Assembly: GCA_022711405.1 (NCBI GenBank)
Contig: JAKLFC010000018.1
Coordinates: forward strand, 1-64,000
Reading direction: 5' to 3'
Length of the DNA stretch: 64,000 nucleotides
Source of the DNA: Bacteroidota bacterium
Lineage (GTDB): Bacteria; Bacteroidota; Bacteroidia; Bacteroidales; JAGONC01
Positions 38,501 to 47,490 of this stretch are shown here, piece by piece; within the stretch, counting starts at the first letter, position 1, and each line of letters opens with the position of its first letter. The notes below the pieces were generated by a model. It was not told the origin of the DNA and made no database searches. It saw only the letters and a list, made by a program, of their open reading frames with translations. A program made the position numbers and the translations under genes.

Positions 38501-40169
38501 CCTGAAGGATCCGGTTGATCTCAGTTATCTGCTCGGCAGGGTAGGTTTCCTGAGGTTTAAGGTTTTTAGCCTTCTGATATTCCGGCATGGCTTTCGGGTA
38601 ATCCCCGGCAAAGAAAAACTGGTCAGCACTGGTGATGATCGCATCGTATTCCTTCTGGATGCGCTCACGTTCGTCAAGGATCCTTGCAATTTCTGCAATT
38701 TTTGATTTGGGGTAGGATTCCCCGGGTTTGAGGTTTGTCGCGGTTTGATATTCAGTCCTGGCTCCGGTGTACTGACCGGCAACGAAAAGACTGTCGCCAT
38801 CACGGATAGCCTGGGCGTAAGCATTTTCGTTCGATTTCAGTTCATCAAACACCTTATCGATCTCATCCATCTTTTGCCGGGGGTATGATTCCGAGGGCTT
38901 CAGGGTGAGGGATTGCTGATAAAACGACCTGGCTGAAGCAAGGTCACCGGTTGCAAAAAGGCTGTCAGCTCTGGAAATGAATGCAGCGTAACGTTGCTCA
39001 TTTTCGTTCTGTACGGCCATGTCATTGAGGATTCGGTCAATTTCTGCGATCTTATCCTTCGGGAGAGCCTCTTTTGGCTTAAGTGTCCCTGCTTTCAGGA
39101 ACATGGATCTTGCCCCTTCATAGTCCCTTTTTTGCATCAACGTGCCGGCATTGGTCATGGCAAGGTCATACTCACCCTGGATCCGCTGCATCTCGGCAAT
39201 CTGGGGATCGATCTTGGCGATCATATTTTTGGCGTACGCTTCCGACGGCTTCATCTCCACCGCCTTTTCATATTCTATCCTGGCCTTCTCAAACTCTTTG
39301 TTCAGGTAATATTCATCGGCCATGGCTATGATCCGGTCGTACGCATCCCTTTCCGCTTTGAGTTTTTCAAGGATGACATCGATCTCTTTGATCCGGTTGA
39401 TGGGGTAGGCTTCGTCAGGTTTGATGTTGCTGGCATCCTGATAGGAGGACCTGGCCGGACTGTACTCCCTTTTATCAAACTGCTGGTCGGCTCTGGTAAT
39501 GATGCCGTTGTACTGATCCTGCAGAAGCTGAAGATTGGCAAGAATCTCGTTAATGGCAATGATCCGGTCAAGAGGATATTGTTCAAAGGGTTTCAGGTCA
39601 CTGGCCACCATGTATTCTGACCTGGCACTTACATAGCTCTTCAGGGCAAACAGATCATCCGCACGCAGGATTGCTGCCGCATATCTGGCATCCACCTCAG
39701 GATCCGACCAGATCTTGTTGATCTGGGCAAGCCTGTCCTTGGGATACTGTGCCGTTGGATCGATCCGGAGTGCATTTTCAAACTCGGCTTTGGCCCGCTT
39801 ATAATCAGCCGCTTTATACCATTTTTCAGCTGAAGTAACGGCCACTTCAAAAAGGATATTTTTCGTTTTCTGATCATCAATGATCTCATGGATCACTTTG
39901 ATCCTTTCCTGAGGATATTTCTCAGCTGGTTTTAGCTTTCTGGCCGTTTCGTATTCATACAGCGCCCGGTCATATTTTTCTTCATTATAATATTGATCCC
40001 CCTTCTTGATGGCCGTATAATACTCCTGATCTGCAAAGGCGGGATCAGCGGTCTGTGAATACAGGGGAGAGGAGAGGCTAAGCATGAACAAAATGCTTGC
40101 TGTCAGTATTCTCATGCCATACCATCCTGCATCAAAAAGAAATCTCATCCTTTGGATCAGAAGATACAT
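35583..40169 (-). CDS. Giant 24-unit TPR-like repeat protein
   Basis: This 1528-aa protein has a signal peptide (MRILTASILFMLSLSSPLYS at residue 19; a longer start at 40169 is possible). It carries 24 tandem ~55-60-aa helical units, each holding an A-[DN]-x-x-[FY]-x-x-x-x-[YF]-x-x-A core and ending in a KPxExYPxxxI motif. The last ~130 aa form a beta-rich C-terminal domain. The pattern is tetratricopeptide-like with an unusual long second linker. It is probably periplasmic or surface-exposed and builds a long solenoid for protein contacts. Units repeat with a higher period of five (units 8, 13 and 18 and units 9, 14 and 19 match best), a sign of block duplication. Confidence 0.85.
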   Translation of the reverse strand: MYLLIQRMRFLFDAGWYGMRILTASILFMLSLSSPLYSQTADPAFADQEYYTAIKKGDQYYNEEKYDRALYEYETARKLKPAEKYPQERIKVIHEIIDDQKTKNILFEVAVTSAEKWYKAADYKRAKAEFENALRIDPTAQYPKDRLAQINKIWSDPEVDARYAAAILRADDLFALKSYVSARSEYMVASDLKPFEQYPLDRIIAINEILANLQLLQDQYNGIITRADQQFDKREYSPARSSYQDASNIKPDEAYPINRIKEIDVILEKLKAERDAYDRIIAMADEYYLNKEFEKARIEYEKAVEMKPSEAYAKNMIAKIDPQIAEMQRIQGEYDLAMTNAGTLMQKRDYEGARSMFLKAGTLKPKEALPKDKIAEIDRILNDMAVQNENEQRYAAFISRADSLFATGDLASARSFYQQSLTLKPSESYPRQKMDEIDKVFDELKSNENAYAQAIRDGDSLFVAGQYTGARTEYQTATNLKPGESYPKSKIAEIARILDERERIQKEYDAIITSADQFFFAGDYPKAMPEYQKAKNLKPQETYPAEQITEINRILQEKKDLETSYTSHISAGDEFLKKKDYLNALPEYQKASSLKPSENYPKTRITEIEGMLAGIAASDKAYQLAVNAGDSLFQATSYELAMAEYQNALKIKPGEAYPQHKVEEIIRIQTDIKASEEAYQKAITQGDKLFTAQSYQNARNSYVQAKEIKPAETYPQQRIAEIDGLLADLQSKEEAYAQAILEGDNALAAKTYENARAAYMKASGIKPAEAYPKTKIAEIDKTLAEIARIQKEYDAAIVLADQYFSTKDYPKALTDYQKALGLKPAEAYPGEQITKINQILEEIKNLESSYASHIESGDGYFNKKQYPEALSEYRQAHELKPAESYPASRISEIEHILAALAANEQEYQRVIASGDSLFRQKDFQPAIAEYQKALKVKPGEAYPQQKIQEINKILADIKATEEGYKNAIAEADKLFVSKQYEDALTSYRKAMEIKPGETYPQTRIDEINTLLGDLKALEDSYAQAVQEGDRMLAAIDYTGARTSYQKALGIKPAEVYPKTKIAEIDLLLAEIARVQKEYELAVGNADRYFTSKEYTKALGEYQKAQNLKPQETYPPEQIAKINQVLEEIKNLENSYASHISAGDDLLAKKDYQGALTAFRQASALKPEEVYPKSKISEAEAALAAVQARQKAYNDAIAKADGLFNSEEYDKAKLAYQEALTHDPGQSYPQDQIGRINELLKDLELRKSFGAAVAKADQFFDAEDFDNARTEYQKAINLIPSETYPQKRIEEINSILSANEQARLESYNKAIEAGDSFFALQDYKSAKVQYQNAISINSGQQYPKDRLKEVEKILLDREMELKKAYQDAVAKADNLYTQKILDEAIDAYMTAHEIKNDEAYPVNMINQIKKYIADHAIVDILNSPVIISNNTEKKFDFNPVDIRQRKNNYVVMKARVLSETKPKVYLNYGKDATRSGGIVLKSIKNNELNDYIIRVSAQDPWYRIDNSWLKLYSEGGDIEVTYIQISTAD

Positions 40170-40233
40170 AAAAGTATGTAAATTATTGTGAATCAGTTGT
40201 TTATTGATTAAATAAACGAGTAGAAATAATTTG

Positions 40234-40241
40234 CAAAGGTA
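40234..40241 (-). promoter_or_regulatory. Candidate -7 box for the repeat protein
   Basis: The complement TACCTTTG matches TAnnTTTG, 65-72 bases before the gene start. No clear -33 box is seen. Confidence 0.35.
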
Positions 40242-40312
40242 CGATTTAGCCCCACATGATGATCATAATAACGCAAATATTGCGGAATTGTTGGAGGGGT
40301 AAAGGTTTCTTG

Positions 40313-40969
40313 TCAGGATTCGATGATGATTCCATCCCTCATCAGCAGCTGGCGGTCCGACATGCCTGCGAGCTCGGTGTTATGGGTGACGATGATGAAT
40401 GTCTGCTCATATTGATCCCTCAGGTCGAAAAACAATTGATGCAGCTCTTTTGCATTCTGGGAGTCCAGGTTTCCGGATGGTTCATCCGCCAGGATGACCG
40501 ACGGGCTGTTGATCAGGGCTCTGGCTACTGCCACACGCTGCAGTTCCCCCCCTGAAAGGGCGGCGGGCTTATGGTGCAGCCTGTCAGCCAATCCCAGATA
40601 GTTGAGGATGTCCGTGGCTTTCGACTCAGCTTCTTTTTTGCCAGATCCCCCAATATAGGCCGGAATGCAGGTATTCTCAAGTGCAGAGAATTCAGGAAGA
40701 AGATGATGGAACTGAAAGACAAAGCCGATCTTACGGTTCCGGAACTGGGCCAGTTTTTTATCCGCCAGCAGGTGCACCTGTGTGCCTTCGATGGCAATAC
40801 TTCCTTTATCTGCCCTCTCCAGCGTTCCGATGATCTGCAGGAGCGTGGTCTTTCCTGCCCCTGAAGCACCGACGATGCTTATGATCTCTCCCTTCCGGAT
40901 GTCCAGATCAATGCCCTTCAGAACACTGAGTTGTCCATATGATTTAAAGATCTGCCTTGCAGTGATCAT
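40313..40969 (-). CDS. lolD: LolD/MacB-type ABC transporter ATPase
   Basis: From the ATG at 40969 this encodes 218 aa. All ATPase motifs are present: Walker [12 protein letters not shown], signature [15 protein letters not shown], Walker [13 protein letters not shown] and an H-loop in IIVTHNTEL. The sequence type matches the LolD/MacB group, which powers extraction of lipoproteins or export of peptides. No permease gene is adjacent, so the partner lies elsewhere. A start 24 bases upstream is also open but adds a non-conserved extension. Confidence 0.85.
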   Translation of the reverse strand: MITARQIFKSYGQLSVLKGIDLDIRKGEIISIVGASGAGKTTLLQIIGTLERADKGSIAIEGTQVHLLADKKLAQFRNRKIGFVFQFHHLLPEFSALENTCIPAYIGGSGKKEAESKATDILNYLGLADRLHHKPAALSGGELQRVAVARALINSPSVILADEPSGNLDSQNAKELHQLFFDLRDQYEQTFIIVTHNTELAGMSDRQLLMRDGIIIES

Positions 40970-41050
40970 TTGATGGAGTTTGCCGGATGGCAAAGGTCAG
41001 CTGAAAATAAAAAAATACCAAGCAAATCCGGTAAAATATTATCAAATACG

Positions 41051-41058
41051 TATTTTTG
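41051..41058 (+). promoter_or_regulatory. Candidate -7 box of sucC
   Basis: TATTTTTG matches the Bacteroidota TAnnTTTG box 45 bases before the sucC start. The -33 element is not clear. Confidence 0.4.
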
Positions 41059-41102
41059 AAACTTACAAACAATCCCGATGTATTACTAAAATCTGATAGA
41101 AA

Positions 41103-42314
41103 ATGAATCTTCACGAATACCAGGGTAAGTCGATCCTGAAAAAATTTGGCGTGCAGGTGCCGGAGGGGATGGTTGCTTTTTCACCGGATGAAGCGGTGGA
41201 TGCCGCATGGCTGATCCGCGAAAAGACAGGGGTGGACAAGTGGGCTGTCAAAGCGCAGATCCATGCGGGCGGACGCGGGAAAGGAGGGGGTGTAAGGATC
41301 GCAAAATCGTTCGATGAGGTGAAGGAGCATGCCAGGAACCTGATCGGGATGATGCTGGTCACCCCGCAGACGGGCCCTGAAGGGAAGATGGTTGGAAAGG
41401 TGCTTGTGGAACAAAATATCTATTACGAAGGGGAATCACCTGTACAGGAATATTACATGAGTGTCCTGCTGAACAGAAACTCCGGGAAATACATGATCAT
41501 GTATTCCCCCCGGGGAGGAATGAACATCGAACAGGTGGCCGAAGAAACCCCCGGATTGATCTTCAGGGAGGAGATTGAGTCAGGAGTCGGCATTACAGCC
41601 TTTCAGTGCCGCAAGATCGCCTTCAACCTGGGACTCCAGGGAAAAGCTTTCAAGGAGATGACCACCTTCGTGCAGGCCCTCTATAAAGCGTATGTTGAAT
41701 CCGATGCTTCCCTTTTTGAGATCAATCCTGTCTTTAAGACTTCCGACAACCGGATCTTTGCGGCCGATGCCAAAGTGGTCATCGACGATAATGCCGTCTA
41801 CCGTCATCCGGATATTCACACCATGCGGGATCTGAGCGAGGAAGATCCCATTGAGGTGGAAGCCAGCAAGTATGACCTGAATTACATAAAACTCAACGGG
41901 AACATAGGATGCATGGTCAACGGGGCAGGACTCGCCATGGCTACCATGGATATCATTAAACTGTCGGGCGGAGAGCCAGCCAATTTCCTGGATGTCGGCG
42001 GCTCAGCCAGCGCTAAAAGGGTGGAGGAGGCCTTCCGTCTCATCCTCCAGGATCCCAACGTGGAAGGTATCCTTCTGAACATCTTCGGGGGCATCGTTCG
42101 CTGCGATGTCGTTGCCCAGGGCGTGGTGGATGCTTACCGGAACATAGGCGAGATACAGGTGCCCATCATCGTCAGGCTCCAGGGTACCAACGCGGAAGAA
42201 GGAAAACGGATCATTGACCAGGCAGGCCTGAAAGTCTATTCAGCGATCCAACTCCAGGAAGCAGCGGAATTGGTAACACAGATCCTGCGGGAAAGAAACG
42301 CAGGCAGCAGGTAA
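41103..42314 (+). CDS. sucC: Succinyl-CoA synthetase beta subunit
   Basis: This 403-aa protein starts MNLHEYQGKSILKKFGVQVP, the standard SucC N-terminus. The ATP-grasp domain (WAVKAQIHAGGRGKGGGV) and the C-terminal CoA-ligase domain (NIFGGIVRCDVVAQGV, RLQGTNAEEG) are complete. SucC pairs with SucD to make succinate and ATP or GTP from succinyl-CoA in the TCA cycle. The sucD gene is not next to it, which is not rare in this phylum. The start is firm. Confidence 0.95.
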   Translation: MNLHEYQGKSILKKFGVQVPEGMVAFSPDEAVDAAWLIREKTGVDKWAVKAQIHAGGRGKGGGVRIAKSFDEVKEHARNLIGMMLVTPQTGPEGKMVGKVLVEQNIYYEGESPVQEYYMSVLLNRNSGKYMIMYSPRGGMNIEQVAEETPGLIFREEIESGVGITAFQCRKIAFNLGLQGKAFKEMTTFVQALYKAYVESDASLFEINPVFKTSDNRIFAADAKVVIDDNAVYRHPDIHTMRDLSEEDPIEVEASKYDLNYIKLNGNIGCMVNGAGLAMATMDIIKLSGGEPANFLDVGGSASAKRVEEAFRLILQDPNVEGILLNIFGGIVRCDVVAQGVVDAYRNIGEIQVPIIVRLQGTNAEEGKRIIDQAGLKVYSAIQLQEAAELVTQILRERNAGSR

Positions 42315-42374
42315 CGATCCATGGGTGTAGGCTGTTTGAAATGAGTCTGTTCATAGTACATCAAAAATATTGTT

Positions 42375-42382
42375 TACCTTTG
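42375..42382 (+). promoter_or_regulatory. Candidate -7 box of YegP-like gene
   Basis: TACCTTTG matches TAnnTTTG, 43-50 bases before ATG 42425. Confidence 0.45.
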
Positions 42383-42424
42383 TCAGGTTATTAACCAACA
42401 GTGTTCATAGTAAAATCTGAAACA

Positions 42425-42751
42425 ATGGCAAAATTCGAAGTGTATCAAAGTGGTGAAAAGAATGAATACCGCTTCAGACTGGTAGCATCCAACGGACAAA
42501 ATATCCTCGCCAGTGAAGGGTATAACTCAAAAGCCGGTTGTTTGAACGGCATTGAATCCGTAAGGAAGAATGCAAATAATCCAAAGGCTTTTGAAAAGAC
42601 GGCGACCGCCGGCGGACAATTCAGGTTCAACCTGAAGGCTCCCAATGGACAGATCATAGGCACCAGCCAGAATTATAAGTCCGAAAGCGGGCGCGACAAC
42701 GGCATTCAATCGGTCATGAAAAACGCCGGTGAAGCAAAAATCACAGAATAA
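42425..42751 (+). CDS. YegP family protein (two DUF1508 repeats)
   Basis: This 108-aa protein has two copies of the DUF1508 unit. The first is residues ~1-50 (FEVYQSGEKNEYRFRL, then GYNSKAGCLNGIESV) and the second ~55-105 (QFRFNLKAPNGQIIGTS, then ESGRDNGIQSVMKN). This is a small conserved family with a beta-beta-beta-alpha fold and no known biochemical role. ATG 42425 gives the canonical MAKFEVY start and is preferred over 42401. It has its own promoter-like box and appears monocistronic. Confidence 0.88.
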   Translation: MAKFEVYQSGEKNEYRFRLVASNGQNILASEGYNSKAGCLNGIESVRKNANNPKAFEKTATAGGQFRFNLKAPNGQIIGTSQNYKSESGRDNGIQSVMKNAGEAKITE

Positions 42752-42828
42752 ATTCAATTTATACTATTTGTTAACTACTTCAATACCTGTCTTCAACAAG
42801 AGGGGGGAGTTATTATTCGCTTAAAACG

Positions 42829-43734
42829 ATGAAGACACCTGTGCAAAAAGCGATCATCCTGGCCATCATTCCTGTAACATTTTTTGTTCTGGTAATGATG
42901 ATGGCCTGTCAACAAAAAGGAGAACGAAGAGACGAGAATAATTCCATCATGGGAGAAGTGCTGTCTTCAGACGGAGTTAAGATCGAATACCGTTTGAACG
43001 GGCAGAAAAAGGATACGGTTTTGGTATTTATCCATGAATGGTTATGTAACCAGTCCTACTGGAAGAACCAGGTGAAGTATTTCAGCGGGAACTACCGCGT
43101 GGTGACACTCGACCTGGCCGGTCATGGACTTTCAGGGGATAACCGCACCAGCTACACCCTTGATCTGTACGCTGATGATGTGATCGCCGTCATAAAGAAG
43201 GTCAAAGCCAGGAAAGTGATTCTGGTGGGTCATTCCATCGGAGCCTCGGTTGCAGTGAAGGTGGCCCTGAAGATGCCTGAAAAGGTAGTCGCCATCATCG
43301 CTGTGGATACGTTCCAGAACCTGACCCAGGATTACCCGGAGGGAAATATTGATAAAATGCTGGAACCCTACAGGAAAAATTTTCAATCAGCCGTCCGCAA
43401 GCATGCCAGCATCCTTTTCGGTGAGAACCCTGATTCGCTTCTGGTGAGAAAAGTACTCAACGACTGGTCATCGGCGGATCCTTCCATGGCGTTGACAACC
43501 ATGACGGAGAACCTCCATTTTAAACCTTCGGAATGGACAAAGATCCTGACCGTTCCGGTGTGGGCTGTGAACGCAGAACGATTCCCTGCCAACGTAAATG
43601 GCAATAAAAAAATGCTGAAGAATTACCGGATCATCACCCTGCCCAGGGTTGGTCATTTTCCACAACTGGAAGATCCCCAGAGTTTTAATAATGCAGTTGC
43701 TTCCTGCCTGGTACAGATATCAAGGACCGGATAG
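42829..43734 (+). CDS. Alpha/beta hydrolase lipoprotein
   Basis: This 301-aa protein begins with a signal peptide and a lipobox-like MMACQQKG, so it is probably membrane-anchored outside the cytoplasm. The alpha/beta-hydrolase core is clear: HEWLCNQSYW (oxyanion region), LDLAGHGLSG, the nucleophile elbow GHSIGAS, an acid near the end of strand 7 (AVNAERFPAN region) and the catalytic His in RVGHFPQLEDP. The substrate is unknown; esterase or peptidase activity is possible. Confidence 0.87.
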   Translation: MKTPVQKAIILAIIPVTFFVLVMMMACQQKGERRDENNSIMGEVLSSDGVKIEYRLNGQKKDTVLVFIHEWLCNQSYWKNQVKYFSGNYRVVTLDLAGHGLSGDNRTSYTLDLYADDVIAVIKKVKARKVILVGHSIGASVAVKVALKMPEKVVAIIAVDTFQNLTQDYPEGNIDKMLEPYRKNFQSAVRKHASILFGENPDSLLVRKVLNDWSSADPSMALTTMTENLHFKPSEWTKILTVPVWAVNAERFPANVNGNKKMLKNYRIITLPRVGHFPQLEDPQSFNNAVASCLVQISRTG

Positions 43735-43750
43735 CCGTTCGTTCAATCCG

Positions 43751-46132
43751 TCACTTTTGCTTTGACATCGAATAGGGGATTCCATCGCTGTTCAGGCTCC
43801 TCTTTACAGGTTCAGGACCCATGATGAATTGCAGATGGCCTCCCTTCATCAGCATGGCATGGTCCAGAAAGTACCGTTCATATGGCTGGCCGTTGAGGAT
43901 CATAGACTGGATATAGATGTTCTGGCTGGATTGGTTCTGGGCTGTGATCGTAAAAACCTTTCCATTCTCAAGAAACAGGGATGCCTGCCTGACAGCCGGA
44001 GTCCCAATCACATATTGATTGCTTCCCGGGCAGACAGGATAGAAACCCAGGCTACTGAAAATGTACCACGCCGACATCTGCCCGCAATCTTCATTGCCGC
44101 AGATACCATAGGGCGTGTCATCGAACAGGTTCTGCATGATCTGGTGAATGCGTTCCTGCGTTTTCCAGGGCATGCCTGCATACACATACAGGTAGGCGAT
44201 ATGCTGGCTGGGCTCATTACCGTGCGCATACTGGCCAATCAGCCCTGCAATGTCTTCCACGTGGCTGTATTTCTCTTTTCCAGCTTCCAGTATGAACAAT
44301 GAGTCAATCCGCCCGGCAAACACCTCAGCTCCCCCCATCAGCCTGATGAGTCCTTCCGGATCATGAGGCACATACCACGAATACTGCCATGCGTTTCCCT
44401 CCGTGTAATCGCCTCCATACTGTGCATAGAACGGATCAAATGGTTCTCTGAACGAGCTGTCTGACCTTCTGGCCCTCATGAAGCCGGTCTCAGCGTCCCA
44501 AATGTTCCTGTACGAAGCCGACCTGGCCAGAAAATACCTGTAATCCTCTTCTTTTCCAAGCTCCCTGGCCATCTGGGCGATCGCCCAGTCGTCATAGGCA
44601 TATTCCAGGGTCTTGGAGGCGCCTTCCGGCTCTTTGTCAATGGGTACAAATCCATAATGCATGTAGGAATTCAATCCGTCGTAGGGTCCATAGGTAGCAC
44701 TGGCTTTCATCGCCTGAAAGGCATGCTCAGGCTCAAAGCCCCTGATGCCTTTCTGAAATGCATCTGCGATAACGGAAACCGCATGGTATCCGATCATGCA
44801 CCAGGTCTCATTGCCATGGAACGACCATACGGGAAGCACATGATGGACGCTCTGGTCGTAATGGGCCAGCATGGAACGGATCATATCAGGGACTCGGTCC
44901 GGCTGAAGGATGGTGAACAGTGGATGAGTGGCACGGTATGTATCCCAGAGAGAGTATATCGTGTAGTTGGTAAAACCATCCGCATGATGGATCTGCTGAT
45001 CCAATCCCCTGTAACGGCCGTCGGTATCCGTATAGATGACAGGTGCCAGCAGGGAATGGTACATGGAGGTGTAAAAGATGGTCTTTTGCTCCTGTGAACC
45101 TTCAATGATGATCTTGCGGAGCTCTTTTTCCCATTTTTGCCTGGCCAGGGTGCGTATTTCGTCAAAATTCCAACCAGGGCATTCAGTTTTCATGTTGTTC
45201 AATGCACCTGAAATATCCACAGCTGAAATACCGACCTTGACACCGATCGTTTCTGCCTGCAGATCTGGAAAATTGAAATATGCTTTGATCTTTCTGCCAC
45301 CCCGTTCAGGATAACCAGTCATTTGCGATTGCCGCGGTCCGAAACCGAAATACTCCATCTTATCCTCTCTGACGACACCATATGACTGAAATGGTTTTGA
45401 AAAAGAGATGGCAAAATACAGGTACCGGTCAGGCGCCCAGCCACTGGTGTGCCGGTAACCCGTCACCAGGGTGTCATTTTCGATCCTGATATAAGACCAC
45501 CTTACTTTATCATCATAATTATAGATGGATTGGGTGAGATCAAGAATGATCCTCCCTGTATCGGAATGGGGGAAGGTGTACTGATGAAATCCGACGTGCT
45601 CTGTGGCTGTAAGTTCCACCGAAATGTCATCATCCGTTAGCCTGACTGCATAATAACCGGGTTCTGCTTTCTCCTGTTCATGGGAAAAACGGGATCTGTA
45701 GCCCGAATCCGGGTAGGCAGAAGAACCGGGGATCAATTGCAGCTCTCCTGTCACCGGCATGAGCAAAACATCACCCAGATCCGAATGTCCCGTCCCCGAA
45801 AAATGAGTGTGGCTGAATCCGACGATGGTACTGTCGCCATACTGGTAACCTGCGCACCAGGGAAAGCTCTGACGGAAATATTTGATCTCCGTGTCAGGAC
45901 TGACCTGGACCGAACCAAAAGGAACTGTGGCCCCAGGATACGTATGTCCCTCACCTCCTGTTCCTATGAATGGATCCACATAATCGTACGGTTCCCTGCC
46001 CGACTCATCCGGAGAATTGATCTCATGGGCATTCAACGTAGTCTGAGGTTTCGGCTGACATCCTGTCAACAGGAGAGTCCATGCCACCAGACAAAAGGAT
46101 ATCGATGTTCTGCAACGGTGATGTGTGATCAT
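43751..46132 (-). CDS. GH92 family alpha-mannosidase lipoprotein
   Basis: From the ATG at 46132 this encodes 793 aa with a lipoprotein signal (LVAWTLLLTGCQPKP). GH92 hallmarks are present: YVDPFIGTGGEGHTYPGATV, the GYHAVSVIADAFQKG region, and the C-terminal GNEDCGQMSAWYIFSSLGF. GH92 enzymes are calcium-dependent exo-alpha-mannosidases (mostly alpha-1,2) that trim N-glycans or yeast mannan. No SusC/SusD pair is next to it, so this is not a classical polysaccharide locus. Linkage specificity cannot be read here. It is divergently placed from the GT4 gene with a ~110-base gap. Confidence 0.92.
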   Translation of the reverse strand: MITHHRCRTSISFCLVAWTLLLTGCQPKPQTTLNAHEINSPDESGREPYDYVDPFIGTGGEGHTYPGATVPFGSVQVSPDTEIKYFRQSFPWCAGYQYGDSTIVGFSHTHFSGTGHSDLGDVLLMPVTGELQLIPGSSAYPDSGYRSRFSHEQEKAEPGYYAVRLTDDDISVELTATEHVGFHQYTFPHSDTGRIILDLTQSIYNYDDKVRWSYIRIENDTLVTGYRHTSGWAPDRYLYFAISFSKPFQSYGVVREDKMEYFGFGPRQSQMTGYPERGGRKIKAYFNFPDLQAETIGVKVGISAVDISGALNNMKTECPGWNFDEIRTLARQKWEKELRKIIIEGSQEQKTIFYTSMYHSLLAPVIYTDTDGRYRGLDQQIHHADGFTNYTIYSLWDTYRATHPLFTILQPDRVPDMIRSMLAHYDQSVHHVLPVWSFHGNETWCMIGYHAVSVIADAFQKGIRGFEPEHAFQAMKASATYGPYDGLNSYMHYGFVPIDKEPEGASKTLEYAYDDWAIAQMARELGKEEDYRYFLARSASYRNIWDAETGFMRARRSDSSFREPFDPFYAQYGGDYTEGNAWQYSWYVPHDPEGLIRLMGGAEVFAGRIDSLFILEAGKEKYSHVEDIAGLIGQYAHGNEPSQHIAYLYVYAGMPWKTQERIHQIMQNLFDDTPYGICGNEDCGQMSAWYIFSSLGFYPVCPGSNQYVIGTPAVRQASLFLENGKVFTITAQNQSSQNIYIQSMILNGQPYERYFLDHAMLMKGGHLQFIMGPEPVKRSLNSDGIPYSMSKQK

Positions 46133-46240
46133 AAATGACTTTAATTTTTGGATAATTTTCTGCCCATCAGAGATATTCTTATCAATAATCCCGAATTTTG
46201 TCCGTTTGAATAATAACAATAACAAAAATAATCCGATATC

Positions 46241-47482
46241 TTGAACCCTTCACCATCAGGCAAACAATCCTATCCTGGCAGGGAAGATTATTTTGGTTCT
46301 GTGCATCCTCACATTCTTTTTTTGACACGGTGGTATCCACACCAGTATGATCCCATGCCGGGTTTATTCGTCCGAAACCATGCCCTGATAGCTGCAGGTT
46401 TTGCAGTCACCAGCGTGGTGTACGTGCATGGAGTGGTGAAATCACTGAACAGAACAGTGATCGAGCAAACCAATGATGAAGGAATTCTGACGTGGCGAGT
46501 CTATTACCCGGTACCATCCCTGAGGCTTCCGCTTTTGGGACAGGTTTGGAAAGGATTTCTTTTCTTACGGGCAAACTGCCAGGGCATTCAGCATGCCATA
46601 CGGAAATCAGGAAAGCCTGACCTGATCCATGTCCATATCCTGACCCGCCTTGCAGCCATAGCATTGGTTCTGCATTGGAAGTACCGAATTCCTTATGTGA
46701 TCACCGAGCACTGGTCACGGTATTTGCCTTCTGTGGACACTTTTAAAGGTTGGGCAAGGAAATGGCTCACGCGCCTGGTGGTGAAAAGAGCAGCTGCAGT
46801 GACCACTCCCACCGTCAACCTGCAGAATGCCATGAAAGGTTTTCGCCTGGAGAACGATCATTACCTTCTGCTGCCAAACCTCGTTGATACCGAACGTTTT
46901 ATACCTGCACCGGCCGGACATATAAAAGACAGTCAACCGGTTCAATTTGTACATGTTTCCTGTTTTGAGGACCGGTCCAAGAATATTTCAGGTCTGCTTC
47001 GGGTCATTGTGGCCCTGTCCGGGAAAAGACAGGACTTCCGGTGCCGGCTGGTGGGAGTGGGGGAGGACTTTGAGGCCCTTTCCGTAATGGCCGAAGAAAT
47101 GGGGATAAAAGACCATTTTGTCATCTTTTCAGGACTGTTGGAGGGCGATTCCCTGGTAGATGCCATCAGCACGGCAGATTTTATGGTCATCACAAGTCAT
47201 TATGAGAACCTGCCGGTGGTCATCGGTGAAGCCTTTTCCTGCGGAATCCCGGTCCTCTCGACGGATGTCGGTGGTATCTCAGAGATCATCTCTGAGCACA
47301 CCGGCCGTCTTGTGAAAGCCCGCGATGATAAGGCTCTTCTGGAAGGCATTGAGCATATGCTGGATCATTTTCATGAATATGAACAGAAGGCTATCCGGGA
47401 TTTCGCCATACAGCACTTCGGTAAACAGGCCGTGACGGATACGTTGAAATCGATCTATATGAATGCTTTGCAAATACCCTGA
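46241..47482 (+). CDS. GT4-family glycosyltransferase
   Basis: This protein of up to 413 aa has a GT-B fold: N-terminal HILFLTRWYPHQYDPMPGLF, HVHILTRLAAIAL, and the C-terminal nucleotide-sugar site with FVHVSCFEDRSKN and the E-x7-E type motif GEAFSCGIPVLSTDVGGISE. No ATG lies before the first conserved strand. TTG 46241 is the most upstream option and a GTG in GSVHPH (~46299) a likely alternative. It heads a run of glycan-type genes (formyltransferase fusion, flippase). Confidence 0.85.
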   Translation: MNPSPSGKQSYPGREDYFGSVHPHILFLTRWYPHQYDPMPGLFVRNHALIAAGFAVTSVVYVHGVVKSLNRTVIEQTNDEGILTWRVYYPVPSLRLPLLGQVWKGFLFLRANCQGIQHAIRKSGKPDLIHVHILTRLAAIALVLHWKYRIPYVITEHWSRYLPSVDTFKGWARKWLTRLVVKRAAAVTTPTVNLQNAMKGFRLENDHYLLLPNLVDTERFIPAPAGHIKDSQPVQFVHVSCFEDRSKNISGLLRVIVALSGKRQDFRCRLVGVGEDFEALSVMAEEMGIKDHFVIFSGLLEGDSLVDAISTADFMVITSHYENLPVVIGEAFSCGIPVLSTDVGGISEIISEHTGRLVKARDDKALLEGIEHMLDHFHEYEQKAIRDFAIQHFGKQAVTDTLKSIYMNALQIP

Positions 47483-47490
47483 CCGAAACA

